DNA of 64,000 nt, from contig NC_008757.1 in NCBI RefSeq assembly GCF_000015505.1, forward strand, positions 62,001-126,000. Direction: 5' to 3'. Under the pieces are notes generated by a model. The model searched no databases. It was not told the origin of the DNA and worked only from the letters and a program-made list of their open reading frames with translations. A program made the translations under genes and the position numbers. Shown one piece after another: positions 9,711 through 19,445 of this stretch (within the stretch, counting starts at the first letter, position 1; every line of letters begins with the position of its first letter). The stretch comes from Polaromonas naphthalenivorans CJ2 (lineage in GTDB: Bacteria > Pseudomonadota > Gammaproteobacteria > Burkholderiales > Burkholderiaceae_C).

Positions 9711-10159
9711 CCCAAGCCCGCCTGAACCTCTTCATTCAACCCGACCATGCCAAGCGCTTGGATGAACTGGCCGCAAAGAAAGGCGTGTCCAAGTCGTCCA
9801 TCGTCGCGGCGGCGCTGGCGTCCTGGCTATCGCCGGACGCTGGCGACCAGCGGGAAGCGGCCACAGCCAAACGGCTGGACCGGCTATCGCGCCAGTTCGA
9901 GCGCTTGGAGCGTGACCAGAACATCCTGATCGAGACGTTGGCGCTGTACGTGCGCTACTACCTGACAGTCAGCACGCCGGTGCCGGAGGCCCATCAGGAA
10001 GCCGCGAAAGCACAGGGCAAGGCGCGCTTCGAGCAGTTCATCGAACAGCTCGGCCGCCATGTGCTGCGTGGACGCAGCCTGGTCAAGGAGGTCTACGAGG
10101 AAATCCAGCCTGATGCTGCGCGGCTGGCAGAAGCAGCGATGCAAGAGGACGGAGCATGA
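9707..10159 (+). CDS. ribbon-helix-helix (CopG-type) protein of the ICE transfer operon
   Basis: 150-aa protein with an N-terminal ribbon-helix-helix DNA-binding segment (RLNLFIQPDHAKRLDELAAK, then KGVSKSSIVAAALASWL; residues 4-41) followed by a coiled, amphipathic C-terminal part. Genes of this type sit between traG and trbB in Tn4371-like elements and are annotated as CopG-family regulators. It starts inside the traG stop (ATGA) and its own stop overlaps the trbB start (ATGA), so all three are translationally coupled. A role in operon control is inferred. Confidence 0.82.
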   Translation: MTQARLNLFIQPDHAKRLDELAAKKGVSKSSIVAAALASWLSPDAGDQREAATAKRLDRLSRQFERLERDQNILIETLALYVRYYLTVSTPVPEAHQEAAKAQGKARFEQFIEQLGRHVLRGRSLVKEVYEEIQPDAARLAEAAMQEDGA

Positions 10160-11187
10160 GCGCCGTCCTGAAAGACCAGCCGCCATCATCCGCTGCCACA
10201 TCACTGGATCGGCGTATCCGCATGTTGCGTACGGCGATGGGACCGCTGATCGCTGCCGCGCTGGAAGATCCGGACGTGGTGGAGATCATGCTCAACCCGG
10301 ATGGCTCCTTGTGGATTGATCGGCTGTCGTCGGGCCGCTCGCCGATGGGCGTCAAGCTGTCCGAGGCCGATGGCGAACGCATCATCCGGCTGGTTGCCGC
10401 CCATGTCGGCACCGAGGTGCATCGCGGCCAGCCGTTGCTGACGGCCGAACTGCCGGAAACGGGTGAGCGCTTCGAGGGCATCTTGCCACCCGCTGCGCCG
10501 GGGCCGGCCTTTGCCTTGCGTAAGCGCGCCGTGAGCATCATTGGGCTGGAGCGCTATGTCGCCGACAGCATCCTGTCCGAGGAACAAGCCGAGTTCCTGC
10601 GCCGCGCGGTCCGCGAGCGGCTAAACATCCTGATCGCTGGGGGTACCAGCACTGGCAAGACCACGCTGGCCAACGCGCTGTTGGCCGAGATTGCCGCCAC
10701 TGGCGACCGGGTGCTGGTGCTCGAAGACACCGTGGAGCTGCAGTGTGCCGCCCGCGACCACGTATCGCTGCGCACCCGCGCTGGCGTGGTGTCGATGGCG
10801 GAGCTGGTGCGGGCCACGATGCGGCTGCGGCCCGACCGCGTGATCGTCGGCGAGGTGCGCGGCGGTGAGGCACTGGACCTCATCAAGGTCTGGGGCACCG
10901 GGCACCCCGGCGGCATCGCCACGATCCACGCCAGTTCCGCTCACGGCGCGCTACTGCGCTTGGAACAACTGATCCTCGAAGTCGCTTTGACACCGCCGCG
11001 TGCGCTGATCGCCGAGGCGGTGAATGTCATTGTTTTCATCGCCGGGCGCGGCCGTGGCCGCCATGTGCAGACCATCGCCCGCGTTGTCGGTTTCGACGTC
11101 CACGGCTACCAGCTCGACGACGCGCTCGCGCCGCCGCTTCCAACTCTTTCGCTTCCTTCCTCAACCACCCCTGGAGAACTGCCATGA
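10156..11187 (+). CDS. trbB: TrbB conjugative ATPase (VirB11 family)
   Basis: 343-aa hexameric secretion ATPase of the VirB11/PilT family that powers pilus assembly and transport at the cytoplasmic side of the channel. Walker A is AGGTSTGKTTLAN (about residue 160), the Asp box is VLEDTVELQC (about 190), Walker B is RVIVGEVRG (about 229), and the His box is GGIATIHASS (about 251). It overlaps its neighbours on both sides by four bases. Length and motifs fit the P-type TrbB subgroup. Confidence 0.95.
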   Translation: MSAVLKDQPPSSAATSLDRRIRMLRTAMGPLIAAALEDPDVVEIMLNPDGSLWIDRLSSGRSPMGVKLSEADGERIIRLVAAHVGTEVHRGQPLLTAELPETGERFEGILPPAAPGPAFALRKRAVSIIGLERYVADSILSEEQAEFLRRAVRERLNILIAGGTSTGKTTLANALLAEIAATGDRVLVLEDTVELQCAARDHVSLRTRAGVVSMAELVRATMRLRPDRVIVGEVRGGEALDLIKVWGTGHPGGIATIHASSAHGALLRLEQLILEVALTPPRALIAEAVNVIVFIAGRGRGRHVQTIARVVGFDVHGYQLDDALAPPLPTLSLPSSTTPGELP

Positions 11188-11543
11188 CGCACATCGCTTT
11201 TTCGACTTCCCGTTTTTCTGCAAATCCGCATCTGCGGCTGACGTTGCACGTTGTCGTGCTCGCCGCGCTGATGCTGTGCCTGACTTTGCCGGCACATGCA
11301 GCCGGCTCCAGCATGCCTTGGGAAGGGCCGCTGACATCCATCCTCGAATCAATCCAGGGACCGGTGGCCCGGATCGTCGCGGTCATCATCATCATTTCCA
11401 CCGGCTTGGCGCTGGCCTTCGGCGATACGTCGGGCGGCTTCCGCAAGCTGATCCAGATCGTGTTCGGTCTGTCTATTGCGTTCGCCGCGTCCTCGTTCTT
11501 CCTGTCGTTCTTCTCGTTCTCGGGCGGGGCGGTGGTCGCATGA
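11184..11543 (+). CDS. trbC: TrbC conjugative pilin precursor (VirB2 family)
   Basis: 119-aa pilin precursor. A long leader with a hydrophobic stretch ends near ALMLCLTLPAHAAG (about residue 39), and two further membrane helices follow (IVAVIIIISTGLALAF and FGLSIAFAASSFFLSFF). This fits TrbC/VirB2, which is cleaved and cyclised into the pilus subunit. It overlaps trbB upstream and trbD downstream by four bases each. Confidence 0.9.
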   Translation: MTHIAFSTSRFSANPHLRLTLHVVVLAALMLCLTLPAHAAGSSMPWEGPLTSILESIQGPVARIVAVIIIISTGLALAFGDTSGGFRKLIQIVFGLSIAFAASSFFLSFFSFSGGAVVA

Positions 11544-11824
11544 GCACCGAGACCGAATTTGCACAGGGCTTCGCCAGTGGTTTCGAGATTCCGCTGCATC
11601 GGTCCTTGACCGAACCGATCCTGCTGGGCGGCGCGCCGCGCACCGTGGCGATCGCCAACGGGACGCTGGCCGCCGCCGTTGGTCTGGGCCTGCAACTGTG
11701 GATTCCCGGCCTGGTGCTGTGGATCGTCGGCCATTCGCTGGCGGTCTGGGGTGCACGGCTCGATCCGCAGTTCATGGCCGTGTTTTCACGGCACATCAAA
11801 CATCGCCCACTGCTGGACGTGTAA
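11540..11824 (+). CDS. trbD: TrbD (VirB3 family) inner-membrane protein
   Basis: 94-aa protein with the VirB3/TrbD pattern: a short N-terminus containing IPLHRSLTEPILLGGAPR, then one or two hydrophobic segments (about residues 36-68). It is thought to sit in the inner membrane next to the VirB4-class ATPase. Start ATG 11540 overlaps the trbC stop. It is followed 21 nt later by trbE, as in RP4 and Tn4371. Confidence 0.9.
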   Translation: MSTETEFAQGFASGFEIPLHRSLTEPILLGGAPRTVAIANGTLAAAVGLGLQLWIPGLVLWIVGHSLAVWGARLDPQFMAVFSRHIKHRPLLDV

Positions 11825-11845
11825 AGCGAACGAGGAGAACACGCC

Positions 11846-14287
11846 ATGATGAATCTCGCTGAATACCGCAAACGTCCCGCACTGCTGGCCGATTGGTTGC
11901 CCTGGGCCGGGCTGGTTGCGCCGGGCGTTGTGCTCAACAAGGATGGCTCGTTCCAGCGCACGGCGCGCTTTCGCGGGCCGGACCTGGACAGCGCCACGCA
12001 GGGCGAACTGATCGCCACGTCCGCGCAGCTGAACAATGCGCTGCGCCGGTTGGGGTCAGGCTGGGCCTTGTTCGTGGAGGCCGAACGGCGCGCCGCTGCC
12101 GACTACCCGTACTCGGATTTTCCGGAGCCGCTGTCCTGGCTGGTGGACGAAGAACGGCGGGCTTCGTTCGAGGAAGACCACAGCCACTTCGAGAGCGGCT
12201 ACCACCTGACGCTGGCGTACCTGCCCGCTGAGGAATCTCGCGTCCGCGCGGCCAAGCTGCTGTACGAGAACACGCCACAGCGCGGCGTGGACTGGCGCGA
12301 GCGGCTGGAGTCGTTCATCTCTGAGACGGATCGTTTTTTCGACTTGCTCGATGGGGTCATGCCGGAGATCGTCTGGCTGGACGACAGCCAGACCTTGACC
12401 TACCTGCATGCGACGGTTTCGGCGCGGCGCTACCGGGTGGCGGTGCCGGAACATCCGTTCTACCTCGATGCCTTGCTGGCCGATTCCGCGCTGGTCGGAG
12501 GTTTGGCCCCGATGCTGGGTGACCAGCACCTACGGGTGGCGTCGGTGCGCGGTTTCCCCACCTCGACCTGGCCGGGTCTCCTGGACGACTTGAACCGCCT
12601 GGGCTTCGCCTACCGCTGGTCCACACGCTTTCTCTGCATGGACAAGGCCGACGCGGAAACGGAGTTGGGCCGACTGCGCCGCCAGTGGTTCGCCAAGCGC
12701 AAAAACGTGGTGGCCTTGCTGCGCGAAACCATCTTCCAGCAGGAAAGCCCGCTGGTCGATACCGATGCCTCGAACAAGGCCAACGATGCCGATGCCGCTT
12801 TGCAGGAACTGGGCAGCGATCAAGTCGCCTTCGGCTATGTTACTGCCACGGTGACGGTGCTCGATCCAGATTCTTCGGTGGCCGATGAAAAACTGCGTCG
12901 GATTGAACGTGTCATCCAAGGCCGCGGTTTCGTCACGATCCCGGAAACGCTCAATGCCGTGGAGGCGTGGCTGTCCTCGATTCCGGGTAATGCCTACGCC
13001 AACGTGCGACAGCCCATCATCTCGACGCTAAATCTGGCGCACCTGATGCCAGTGTCGGCCGTATGGGCCGGGCCGGAGCGCAATAACCATTTGGACGGGC
13101 CGCCGCTGATCGTGACGCGCACCGATGGCGCCACGCCGTTCCGGCTGGTGACGCACATCGGCGACGTGGGCCACACGCTGGTGGTCGGGCCGACTGGTAT
13201 GGGCAAGTCGGTGCTGCTGGCTACCTTGGCGATGCAGTTCCGCCGCTATCCCGGTTCGCGCATCTTTGCCTTCGACATGGGTCGCTCGATGCGCGCCACC
13301 ACCCTGGGACTGGGCGGCGAACATTACGACCTGGGCAAAGGATGGGAGGAAGGTGGCGAAATCGCCTTCCAGCCGCTGGCCCGCATCGACCAGGACGGCT
13401 ACCGCACCTGGGCCGCCGAATGGCTGGAAGGCCGCTTACTGCATGAAGGCGCAGCCGTCGGCCCGGAAGAAAAGGCCATGGTCTGGTCGGCGCTGGGAAG
13501 TCTGGCGGGCGCACCGGTGGAGCAGCGCACCCTGACCGGGCTGTCGGTACTGCTGCAATCGAATGCCTTGCGCCAGGCCTTGCAGCCTTACGTGCTGGGC
13601 GGCGCGCACGGCAAGCTGCTGGATGCGGATTCGGATCGCTTGGGTTCTGGTTCCGTCCAGTGCTTCGAGATGGAAGAGCTGATGCATAGCAAGGCCGCCG
13701 TGCTGGCCGTGCTGGGCTATCTGTTCGCCCGCTTCGATGAGCGGTTCGACGGCGCGCCGACCTTGCTCATTCTGGACGAGGCCTGGCTGTTTCTGGATGA
13801 CCCGGTGTTTGCCGCGCGCATCCGCCAGTGGCTCAAGACGCTGCGCAAAAAGAACGTCAGTGTGATCTTCGCTACGCAATCGCTGGCCGACATCCAGAAC
13901 TCGTCCATCGCCCCGGCCATCGTGGAGAGCTGCGCCAGCCGCATCTTCCTGCCGAATCCGCAGGCGACCGAACCACAGATTCGCACGATCTACGAAGGCT
14001 TTGGTTTGAACCGTCGCCAGATCGACATCGTGGCCGAGGCGGTTCCCAAACGCGACTACTACTACCAGTCCCGGCTGGGCAATCGCTTGTTTGACCTGGA
14101 CCTGGGGCCGGTCACGCTGGCCTTTGCCGGTGCTTCGACACCGCAGGACCAACGCGACATTGATGCGGTATCCCGCTCGGAGTCGTCTTCCGACTTCGCA
14201 GCCGCCTGGCTGCGCCATCGCGGCCTTGACTGGGCCGCCGACCTTGTTCCGTCCTTTCCATCCATTCCACAGGAGAACGCACCATGA
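11846..14287 (+). CDS. trbE: TrbE conjugative ATPase (VirB4 family)
   Basis: 813-aa inner-membrane ATPase, the largest conserved subunit of the mating channel. Walker A is VGPTGMGKSVLLA (about residue 447) and Walker B is LLILDEAWLFLDD (about 640), followed by the conserved FATQSLADI motif (about 672). ATG codons at 11846 and 11849 are adjacent; GAGGAG upstream serves either. It overlaps trbJ by ATGA. Length fits the P-type group. Confidence 0.95.
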   Translation: MMNLAEYRKRPALLADWLPWAGLVAPGVVLNKDGSFQRTARFRGPDLDSATQGELIATSAQLNNALRRLGSGWALFVEAERRAAADYPYSDFPEPLSWLVDEERRASFEEDHSHFESGYHLTLAYLPAEESRVRAAKLLYENTPQRGVDWRERLESFISETDRFFDLLDGVMPEIVWLDDSQTLTYLHATVSARRYRVAVPEHPFYLDALLADSALVGGLAPMLGDQHLRVASVRGFPTSTWPGLLDDLNRLGFAYRWSTRFLCMDKADAETELGRLRRQWFAKRKNVVALLRETIFQQESPLVDTDASNKANDADAALQELGSDQVAFGYVTATVTVLDPDSSVADEKLRRIERVIQGRGFVTIPETLNAVEAWLSSIPGNAYANVRQPIISTLNLAHLMPVSAVWAGPERNNHLDGPPLIVTRTDGATPFRLVTHIGDVGHTLVVGPTGMGKSVLLATLAMQFRRYPGSRIFAFDMGRSMRATTLGLGGEHYDLGKGWEEGGEIAFQPLARIDQDGYRTWAAEWLEGRLLHEGAAVGPEEKAMVWSALGSLAGAPVEQRTLTGLSVLLQSNALRQALQPYVLGGAHGKLLDADSDRLGSGSVQCFEMEELMHSKAAVLAVLGYLFARFDERFDGAPTLLILDEAWLFLDDPVFAARIRQWLKTLRKKNVSVIFATQSLADIQNSSIAPAIVESCASRIFLPNPQATEPQIRTIYEGFGLNRRQIDIVAEAVPKRDYYYQSRLGNRLFDLDLGPVTLAFAGASTPQDQRDIDAVSRSESSSDFAAAWLRHRGLDWAADLVPSFPSIPQENAP

Positions 14288-15012
14288 AAAAGACCATCCT
14301 CGCCATTGCCGCCGCAGCGTTGGTGACCCTGATGCCCGTCGCACACGCGCAGTGGGTCGTGATCGATCCGTCCAACCTGGCCCAGAACATCATGACGGCC
14401 GCGCGCACGCTGGAGCAGATCAACAACCAGATCAGGCAGCTCCAGAATCAGGCGCAGTCGCTGATGAACCAGGCGAAGAACCTCACCGGTCTGGACTTCA
14501 GCGCGTTGAATGAACTGCGTGCGTCGCTGTCGGCGACCAACCAGCTTATCCAGCAGGCGCAAGGCCTGGCGTTCAACGTGTCGCAAATGGAGACCGAATT
14601 CCAGCGGCTCTACCCTGATGCGTATTCCGCCTCCATCTCGGGAACTCAGATGACGACCGACGCGCGTTCGCGCTGGCGCAACTCGCTTGAAGCGTTGCGC
14701 ACCGCGACCAAGGTGCAGTCGCAAGCCGTACAGAACTTCGCCTCCGATGAGCAGACGCTGACGGACTTGGTGAACCGCAGCCAGTCGGCGGTCGGCGCTT
14801 TGCAGGCCACACAGGCGACCAACCAGTTGCTGGCCTTGCAGGCGCGGCAGTCGATCCAGGCGCAGCAACTGCAAATCACGCAGGACCGCGCCACCGCGCT
14901 GGAACAGGCGCGTGTCATCGCGGCGCAGGAACGTGCGCGCGAAGTGCGCCGCCGCTTCCTGGGTGAGGGCACGCCGTATACGCCGCAGACCATCGATTTC
15001 TACAGGAACTGA
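14284..15012 (+). CDS. trbJ: TrbJ (VirB5-like) pilus-tip/mating protein
   Basis: 242-aa secreted protein with a signal peptide ending at VAHAQ (about residue 23) and a long alpha-helical, Gln-rich body (residues 30-225). It ends with GEGTPYTP, the motif shared with EexN-like lipoproteins such as the one encoded at 7191. In RP4, TrbJ is required for transfer and for sensitivity to pilus-specific phage. It overlaps trbE by four bases and precedes trbL by 10 nt. Confidence 0.92.
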   Translation: MKKTILAIAAAALVTLMPVAHAQWVVIDPSNLAQNIMTAARTLEQINNQIRQLQNQAQSLMNQAKNLTGLDFSALNELRASLSATNQLIQQAQGLAFNVSQMETEFQRLYPDAYSASISGTQMTTDARSRWRNSLEALRTATKVQSQAVQNFASDEQTLTDLVNRSQSAVGALQATQATNQLLALQARQSIQAQQLQITQDRATALEQARVIAAQERAREVRRRFLGEGTPYTPQTIDFYRN

Positions 15013-15022
15013 GGGGCATGCC

Positions 15023-16396
15023 ATGAACGACATTTCCGTCATCGACCGATTCCTCAATGTTTTCTCGCGTTACATCGATTCTGGTTTCGGTCTGCTGGGC
15101 GGCGAAGTTGCGTTCCTGACCGCCACGCTGGTGGCAATCGACATGACACTGGCCGGTCTGTTCTGGGCGATGAGCCATGCCAGCGGTGGCGGCGACGACA
15201 TCATCGGCAAGCTCATCAAGAAGGTGCTGTACGTGGGTGCCTTCGCCTACATCATCGGCAACTTCAACCTGCTGGCCGGCATCCTGTTCCGATCTTTCGC
15301 AGGCTTGGGATTGGTGGCGTCGGGTTCGACCATCACCCAGGCCGAGTTCCTGCAGCCGGGGCGGCTGGCCAAGGTCGGCATCGATGCCGGGGCGCCCATC
15401 CTGGAGCAGATCAGCGCGATGGCGGGCTTCCCCGAGGTATTCGTGAACCTCGATGCCATCACGGTGATGCTGCTGGCCTGGCTGGTGGTGGTCATGAGTT
15501 TCTTCGTGCTGGCGGTGCAGCTCTTCGTCACGCTGATCGAGTTCAAGCTGACCACGCTCGCCGGCTTCGTGCTGGTGCCGTTCGCACTGTGGAACAAGAC
15601 CTCGTTTCTCGCTGAAAAGGTGTTGGGCAACGTGGTGTCGTCAGGCATCAAGGTGCTGGTGCTGGCGGTCATCGTAGGGATTGGCACGGGGTTGTTTGCC
15701 GAATTCCAGGTGACGCCGGATGAACCCTCCATCGACCACGCACTGACCATCATGTTGGCTGCACTGGCGATGCTGGGTCTTGGGATCTTCGGGCCAGGCA
15801 TCGCGACTGGGCTGGTATCTGGGGCACCGCAGTTGGGTGCAGGTGCTGTTGCCGGAACCGCATTGGGTGTCGCGGGAGCAGCGGTTGCCGTGGGTGCTGC
15901 CGCCACCGGCGTGGGCGGTGCGGTGGCTGCCGGTGCGCGTATGGCGCCGGGTGCCGCAAAGATGGCCGCGAGCGGTGCCCGCTCGATGGCCTCGACCGCC
16001 AGCAGCGCGAAGTCCGCGTTCCAGGCCGGCTCTGCCGGTGCAGGTGGTGGACTCAAGGGTGCGGCAGCAGGATTGGGCAACGTCGCCAAGACGGGCGCGC
16101 AATCGGTGGGGCAGAAGGTCGCTGCCGGAGCCAAGTCGATGAAGGACCGGACTGCGGCGGCCATCAAGCCGGATGCCTCGGCATCCGGGACTGGCGCTGG
16201 TGCCGGAGCTGGCTCGGCCGCTCAAGGCGGCAACGATGCCGCACCCACAGATACCCAGCAACCCGCGTGGGCCAAGAGCCTGCATCGCCGCCAGCAGATC
16301 AGCCATGCCGCTTCGACCGTCGCCCACACGCTGCGCGGTGGAGACGGCGGCGGCTCGGGCAGTAGCCCCAGCCTGCGCGACCCCTCGGATTCCTAA
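15023..16396 (+). CDS. trbL: TrbL (VirB6 family) polytopic membrane protein
   Basis: 457-aa inner-membrane channel component. About six hydrophobic helices lie between residues 25 and 310, and the last ~150 aa are a low-complexity Ala/Gly/Ser-rich tail, as usual for TrbL. ATG 15023 (MNDISVIDRF) is chosen; the longer frame from 14912 overlaps trbJ deeply and is not needed. It is followed 12 nt later by trbF. Confidence 0.92.
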   Translation: MNDISVIDRFLNVFSRYIDSGFGLLGGEVAFLTATLVAIDMTLAGLFWAMSHASGGGDDIIGKLIKKVLYVGAFAYIIGNFNLLAGILFRSFAGLGLVASGSTITQAEFLQPGRLAKVGIDAGAPILEQISAMAGFPEVFVNLDAITVMLLAWLVVVMSFFVLAVQLFVTLIEFKLTTLAGFVLVPFALWNKTSFLAEKVLGNVVSSGIKVLVLAVIVGIGTGLFAEFQVTPDEPSIDHALTIMLAALAMLGLGIFGPGIATGLVSGAPQLGAGAVAGTALGVAGAAVAVGAAATGVGGAVAAGARMAPGAAKMAASGARSMASTASSAKSAFQAGSAGAGGGLKGAAAGLGNVAKTGAQSVGQKVAAGAKSMKDRTAAAIKPDASASGTGAGAGAGSAAQGGNDAAPTDTQQPAWAKSLHRRQQISHAASTVAHTLRGGDGGGSGSSPSLRDPSDS

Positions 16397-16408
16397 GGAG
16401 AACATCTC

Positions 16409-17113
16409 ATGCGATTCAAACGCTCATTGGTGCGGTATGCGGACACGCCGCAGCCTGCCACCCCGTACCAATCCGCCGAACAGGTCTGGGACGACCGTAT
16501 CGGTTCATCTCGCGTGCAGGCAAAGAACTGGCGGTTGATGGCTTTCGGTTGCCTGGTGCTGGCCTTGCTGATGGCTGGCGGTTTGGTCTGGCGCTCGGCG
16601 CAGTCCATCGTCACACCCTTTGTGGTGGAGGTGGACAGCGGCGGGCAGGTGCGCGCTGTCGGTGAAGCGGCCACGCCCTACAAGCCGAACGATGCGCAGA
16701 CGGCCCATCACTTGGGGCGCTTCGTCACGCTGGTGCGCTCGCTGTCCATTGACCCCATCGTCGTGCGGCAGAACTGGCTGGATGCCTATGACTACACCAC
16801 CGACCGGGGTGCTGCGGTACTCAACGACTACGCACGCACCAACGATCCCTTTGCCCGCATTGGCAAAGAGTCGGTGACGGTGCAGATCACCAGCATCGTG
16901 CGCGCCAGCGAGGCATCGTTCAACGTGCGTTGGACCGAGCGCCGCTATGTCAACGGCGCAGCTGCTGGACTGGAGCGCTGGACCGCTGTTGTGTCCATCG
17001 TCCTTCAAACGCCGCGCACCGAGGAACGGCTGCGCCGCAATCCGCTGGGCATCTACGTCAATGGGTTGTCGTGGAGCCGTGAACTCGATTCTTCCGAAGG
17101 AGCCAAACCATGA
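16409..17113 (+). CDS. trbF: TrbF (VirB8 family) inner-membrane scaffold
   Basis: 234-aa bitopic protein: cytoplasmic N-terminus of ~40 aa, one membrane helix (MAFGCLVLALLMAGGLVW, residues 44-61), then a periplasmic VirB8-fold domain. VirB8/TrbF proteins form the inner-membrane arch of the channel. It has AAGGAG upstream and overlaps trbG by ATGA. Confidence 0.93.
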   Translation: MRFKRSLVRYADTPQPATPYQSAEQVWDDRIGSSRVQAKNWRLMAFGCLVLALLMAGGLVWRSAQSIVTPFVVEVDSGGQVRAVGEAATPYKPNDAQTAHHLGRFVTLVRSLSIDPIVVRQNWLDAYDYTTDRGAAVLNDYARTNDPFARIGKESVTVQITSIVRASEASFNVRWTERRYVNGAAAGLERWTAVVSIVLQTPRTEERLRRNPLGIYVNGLSWSRELDSSEGAKP

Positions 17114-18123
17114 AACCGTCTTTGCGCATTTACGTATTTCTGTCTCTACTGGTCGCCACATCAATGACCCTCTCGGGCTGCGCCACGCCGGGCAAGCCGC
17201 CGCCGACCATCACGCTCGATGAGCCGGTTGCGGCGCAGCCGCTACCCGAGTTGCCCAAGCCCGTCGAAGTGGTCGCGGTTCCGCAGCCTTTGCCATTACC
17301 CGAGCAGTTGAAGCTGTTGCCGGATGAGCTGGAGGCCAAGACGGCACCTGAATCGGCCGACGAGAAGGTACGCGTTACGCGGGCCAATCAGGAGGCCCGC
17401 ATTGCACCGACGCGAGAGGGCTACGTCAATGCGATCCAGGTCTGGCCGTTCACTGATGGCGCGCTGTACCAAGTCTATGCCAGTCCTGGCCGGGTGACGG
17501 TGGTTTCGCTCCAACCCGGCGAGGAACTGGTGACGGTTGCCGCTGGTGACACCGTGCGCTGGATCGTGGGCGACACGTCCAGCGGCGCGGGGGCCAGTCT
17601 GCGCGTGAGCGTTCTGGTCAAGCCCACGCGCAGCGGTCTCAAAACCAATCTGGTCGTGACCACCAACCGGCGCACCTACCTGATTGAGCTGACCTCGACC
17701 GAGAAGGCATGGATGGCATCCGTGTCCTGGGACTATCCGAAGGACCGCATGCTGGCCTTGCAGCGCCAGGCGCAGGCGGCACAGATTGCCGCACCGGTCG
17801 ATGCGGGCCTGTCGTTGGAGAAAATCCGTTTCCGCTACGCCATCACGGGCAGCAATCCACCCTGGAAGCCGCTGCGCGCCTTTGACGATGGCGAGAAGGT
17901 CTATATCCAGTTCCCTGGCGGCATTGCGCAGGGCGAGCTACCACCGCTGTTCGTCATCGGCGCGCAGGGGGACGGCCAACTCGTGAACTACCGTTTCCGT
18001 TCGCCGTACTACATCGTAGACCGGCTGTTCGGCGCGGCCGAACTGCGCCTGGGCGCTGACAAAGGTGACGTGGTGCGGATCGAGCGCACGGATGGGACTG
18101 TGAGCGGGACGCGGAGGAACTGA
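17110..18123 (+). CDS. trbG: TrbG (VirB9 family) outer-membrane core protein
   Basis: 337-aa lipoprotein-like precursor. The signal sequence ends at a lipobox (TLSGC, Cys about residue 24), then a Pro-rich linker (30-75) precedes the VirB9 domain (about 90-330) with typical VWPFTDGALYQVY and FDDGEKVYIQFP motifs. It builds the outer-membrane core with TrbI. Overlaps trbF by four bases and is followed 2 nt later by trbI. Confidence 0.94.
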   Translation: MKPSLRIYVFLSLLVATSMTLSGCATPGKPPPTITLDEPVAAQPLPELPKPVEVVAVPQPLPLPEQLKLLPDELEAKTAPESADEKVRVTRANQEARIAPTREGYVNAIQVWPFTDGALYQVYASPGRVTVVSLQPGEELVTVAAGDTVRWIVGDTSSGAGASLRVSVLVKPTRSGLKTNLVVTTNRRTYLIELTSTEKAWMASVSWDYPKDRMLALQRQAQAAQIAAPVDAGLSLEKIRFRYAITGSNPPWKPLRAFDDGEKVYIQFPGGIAQGELPPLFVIGAQGDGQLVNYRFRSPYYIVDRLFGAAELRLGADKGDVVRIERTDGTVSGTRRN

Positions 18124-18125
18124 CC

Positions 18126-19445
18126 ATGAGCCAAGCGAACAATGCCCCTGATACCCCAGATTCCGCAGTGCCAGACGTGCCGCCCAAAGTGGCCCCGGAA
18201 AACGTGACGCTGCGCTCCCAGCCGCGTCCAGTTACGCGCCTGAACCGACGCATGCTGGCCGTCCTCGCTGGAGGGCTGGCGACCGCCGTACTCGGTGGCA
18301 CTATCTGGTCGTTGCAATCAACGCAGCGCCGTGGCGCTGGCGACCAGAAGGAGTTGTACAACGTTGATCGCGTGTCGCGCTCGGAAGGGCTTGATCGACT
18401 GCCAGCGGACTATTCCAAGCTGCCGCCGACCCTGCCAGCCCCAGTGCCACAACTCGGTGCGCCGCTGCCAGGCGACTTGGGTGGCCCGATCCACAAGGCC
18501 GAGCAACAGGCGCAGGGTTATGGCTATCAGCAGCCCGGCCATGATCCGGCCGAGGTTGAGCGCCTGGCGCGTTTGAAGCAGGCCGAGGAAGCGGCGGCGT
18601 CTTCAGTGTTCTTCCGTTCGGGTGGTCAAAAGGTGGCCGCAGCCGCGCAGCCGCAGGCCTTGCCTGTGGCCACCGCGTTGGCCGCGAATGCCGCCTTTGA
18701 TCCGATGGCCGCTGGCCCGGCATCGACTGCCGCGCAGTCGGCTGACCCCACTGCGGTGCAGAACCGGCAAGACCAGAAGGAGGCGTTTCTGTCCAAAGCC
18801 GGTTCTACGGAAACCCGTAATTCCGGCTCCCTGCAAATGTCCGCATCGCCGTATCAAGTCATGGCGGGCACGGTGATCGCCGCCGCGCTGGTCACGGGCA
18901 TCAAGTCCGACCTGCCGGGCGATGTGATCGCCACGGTGACGGAGCCGGTCTACGACACGGCCACCGGCAAGTACGTGCTGATCCCGCAGGGCTCGCGCCT
19001 GCTGGGCAAGTACAACAGCCAGGTGAGTTATGGACAGAGCCGCGTGCAGGTGGTGTGGAATCGGGTCATCCTGCCGGATACGTCCTCGTTCCAGCTCGAC
19101 AAGCTGATCGGTACCGATCCGGCGGGCTATGCGGGTCTGGAAGATGGTGTGGACTGGCATTGGGATCGCGTCTTTGCCGGTGCTGCGCTGACGACCTTAT
19201 TGGGCATCGGTGCCGAGCTGGCCGCACCGGAGAATCGCAATGGCGGCGATCGCGTAATCATCGCCGGACGCGACAGCCTGAAGGACTCTGTAAACCAAGC
19301 GGGCCAAGAGATGACCCGGCGAAATATGAACATGCAGCCGACGCTAACCGAGCGACCCGGCTTGCCGGTGCGCGTCATCGTCAACCGGGATCTGGTGCTG
19401 CGACCGTACCAACCACTTTTCTTTGTGCGTGGGGGATTGCGATGA
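18126..19445 (+). CDS. trbI: TrbI (VirB10 family) channel-spanning protein
   Basis: 439-aa VirB10-family protein that spans both membranes. One N-terminal membrane helix (residues 40-60) is followed by a Pro/Ala/Gln-rich linker and the VirB10 C-terminal domain (about 235-439) with AALVTGIKSDLPGDVIATV and LIPQGSRLLGKY motifs. It overlaps the downstream DUF2274 gene by ATGA. Confidence 0.95.
   Translation: MSQANNAPDTPDSAVPDVPPKVAPENVTLRSQPRPVTRLNRRMLAVLAGGLATAVLGGTIWSLQSTQRRGAGDQKELYNVDRVSRSEGLDRLPADYSKLPPTLPAPVPQLGAPLPGDLGGPIHKAEQQAQGYGYQQPGHDPAEVERLARLKQAEEAAASSVFFRSGGQKVAAAAQPQALPVATALAANAAFDPMAAGPASTAAQSADPTAVQNRQDQKEAFLSKAGSTETRNSGSLQMSASPYQVMAGTVIAAALVTGIKSDLPGDVIATVTEPVYDTATGKYVLIPQGSRLLGKYNSQVSYGQSRVQVVWNRVILPDTSSFQLDKLIGTDPAGYAGLEDGVDWHWDRVFAGAALTTLLGIGAELAAPENRNGGDRVIIAGRDSLKDSVNQAGQEMTRRNMNMQPTLTERPGLPVRVIVNRDLVLRPYQPLFFVRGGLR

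Noticed and set aside
13436..14344. 302-aa open frame antisense to trbE
   Set aside because: Shadow of the TrbE C-terminal domain, no recognisable motif.
15247..16167. 306-aa Ala/Pro-rich frame antisense to trbL
   Set aside because: Mirror of the low-complexity Ala/Gly tail of TrbL.
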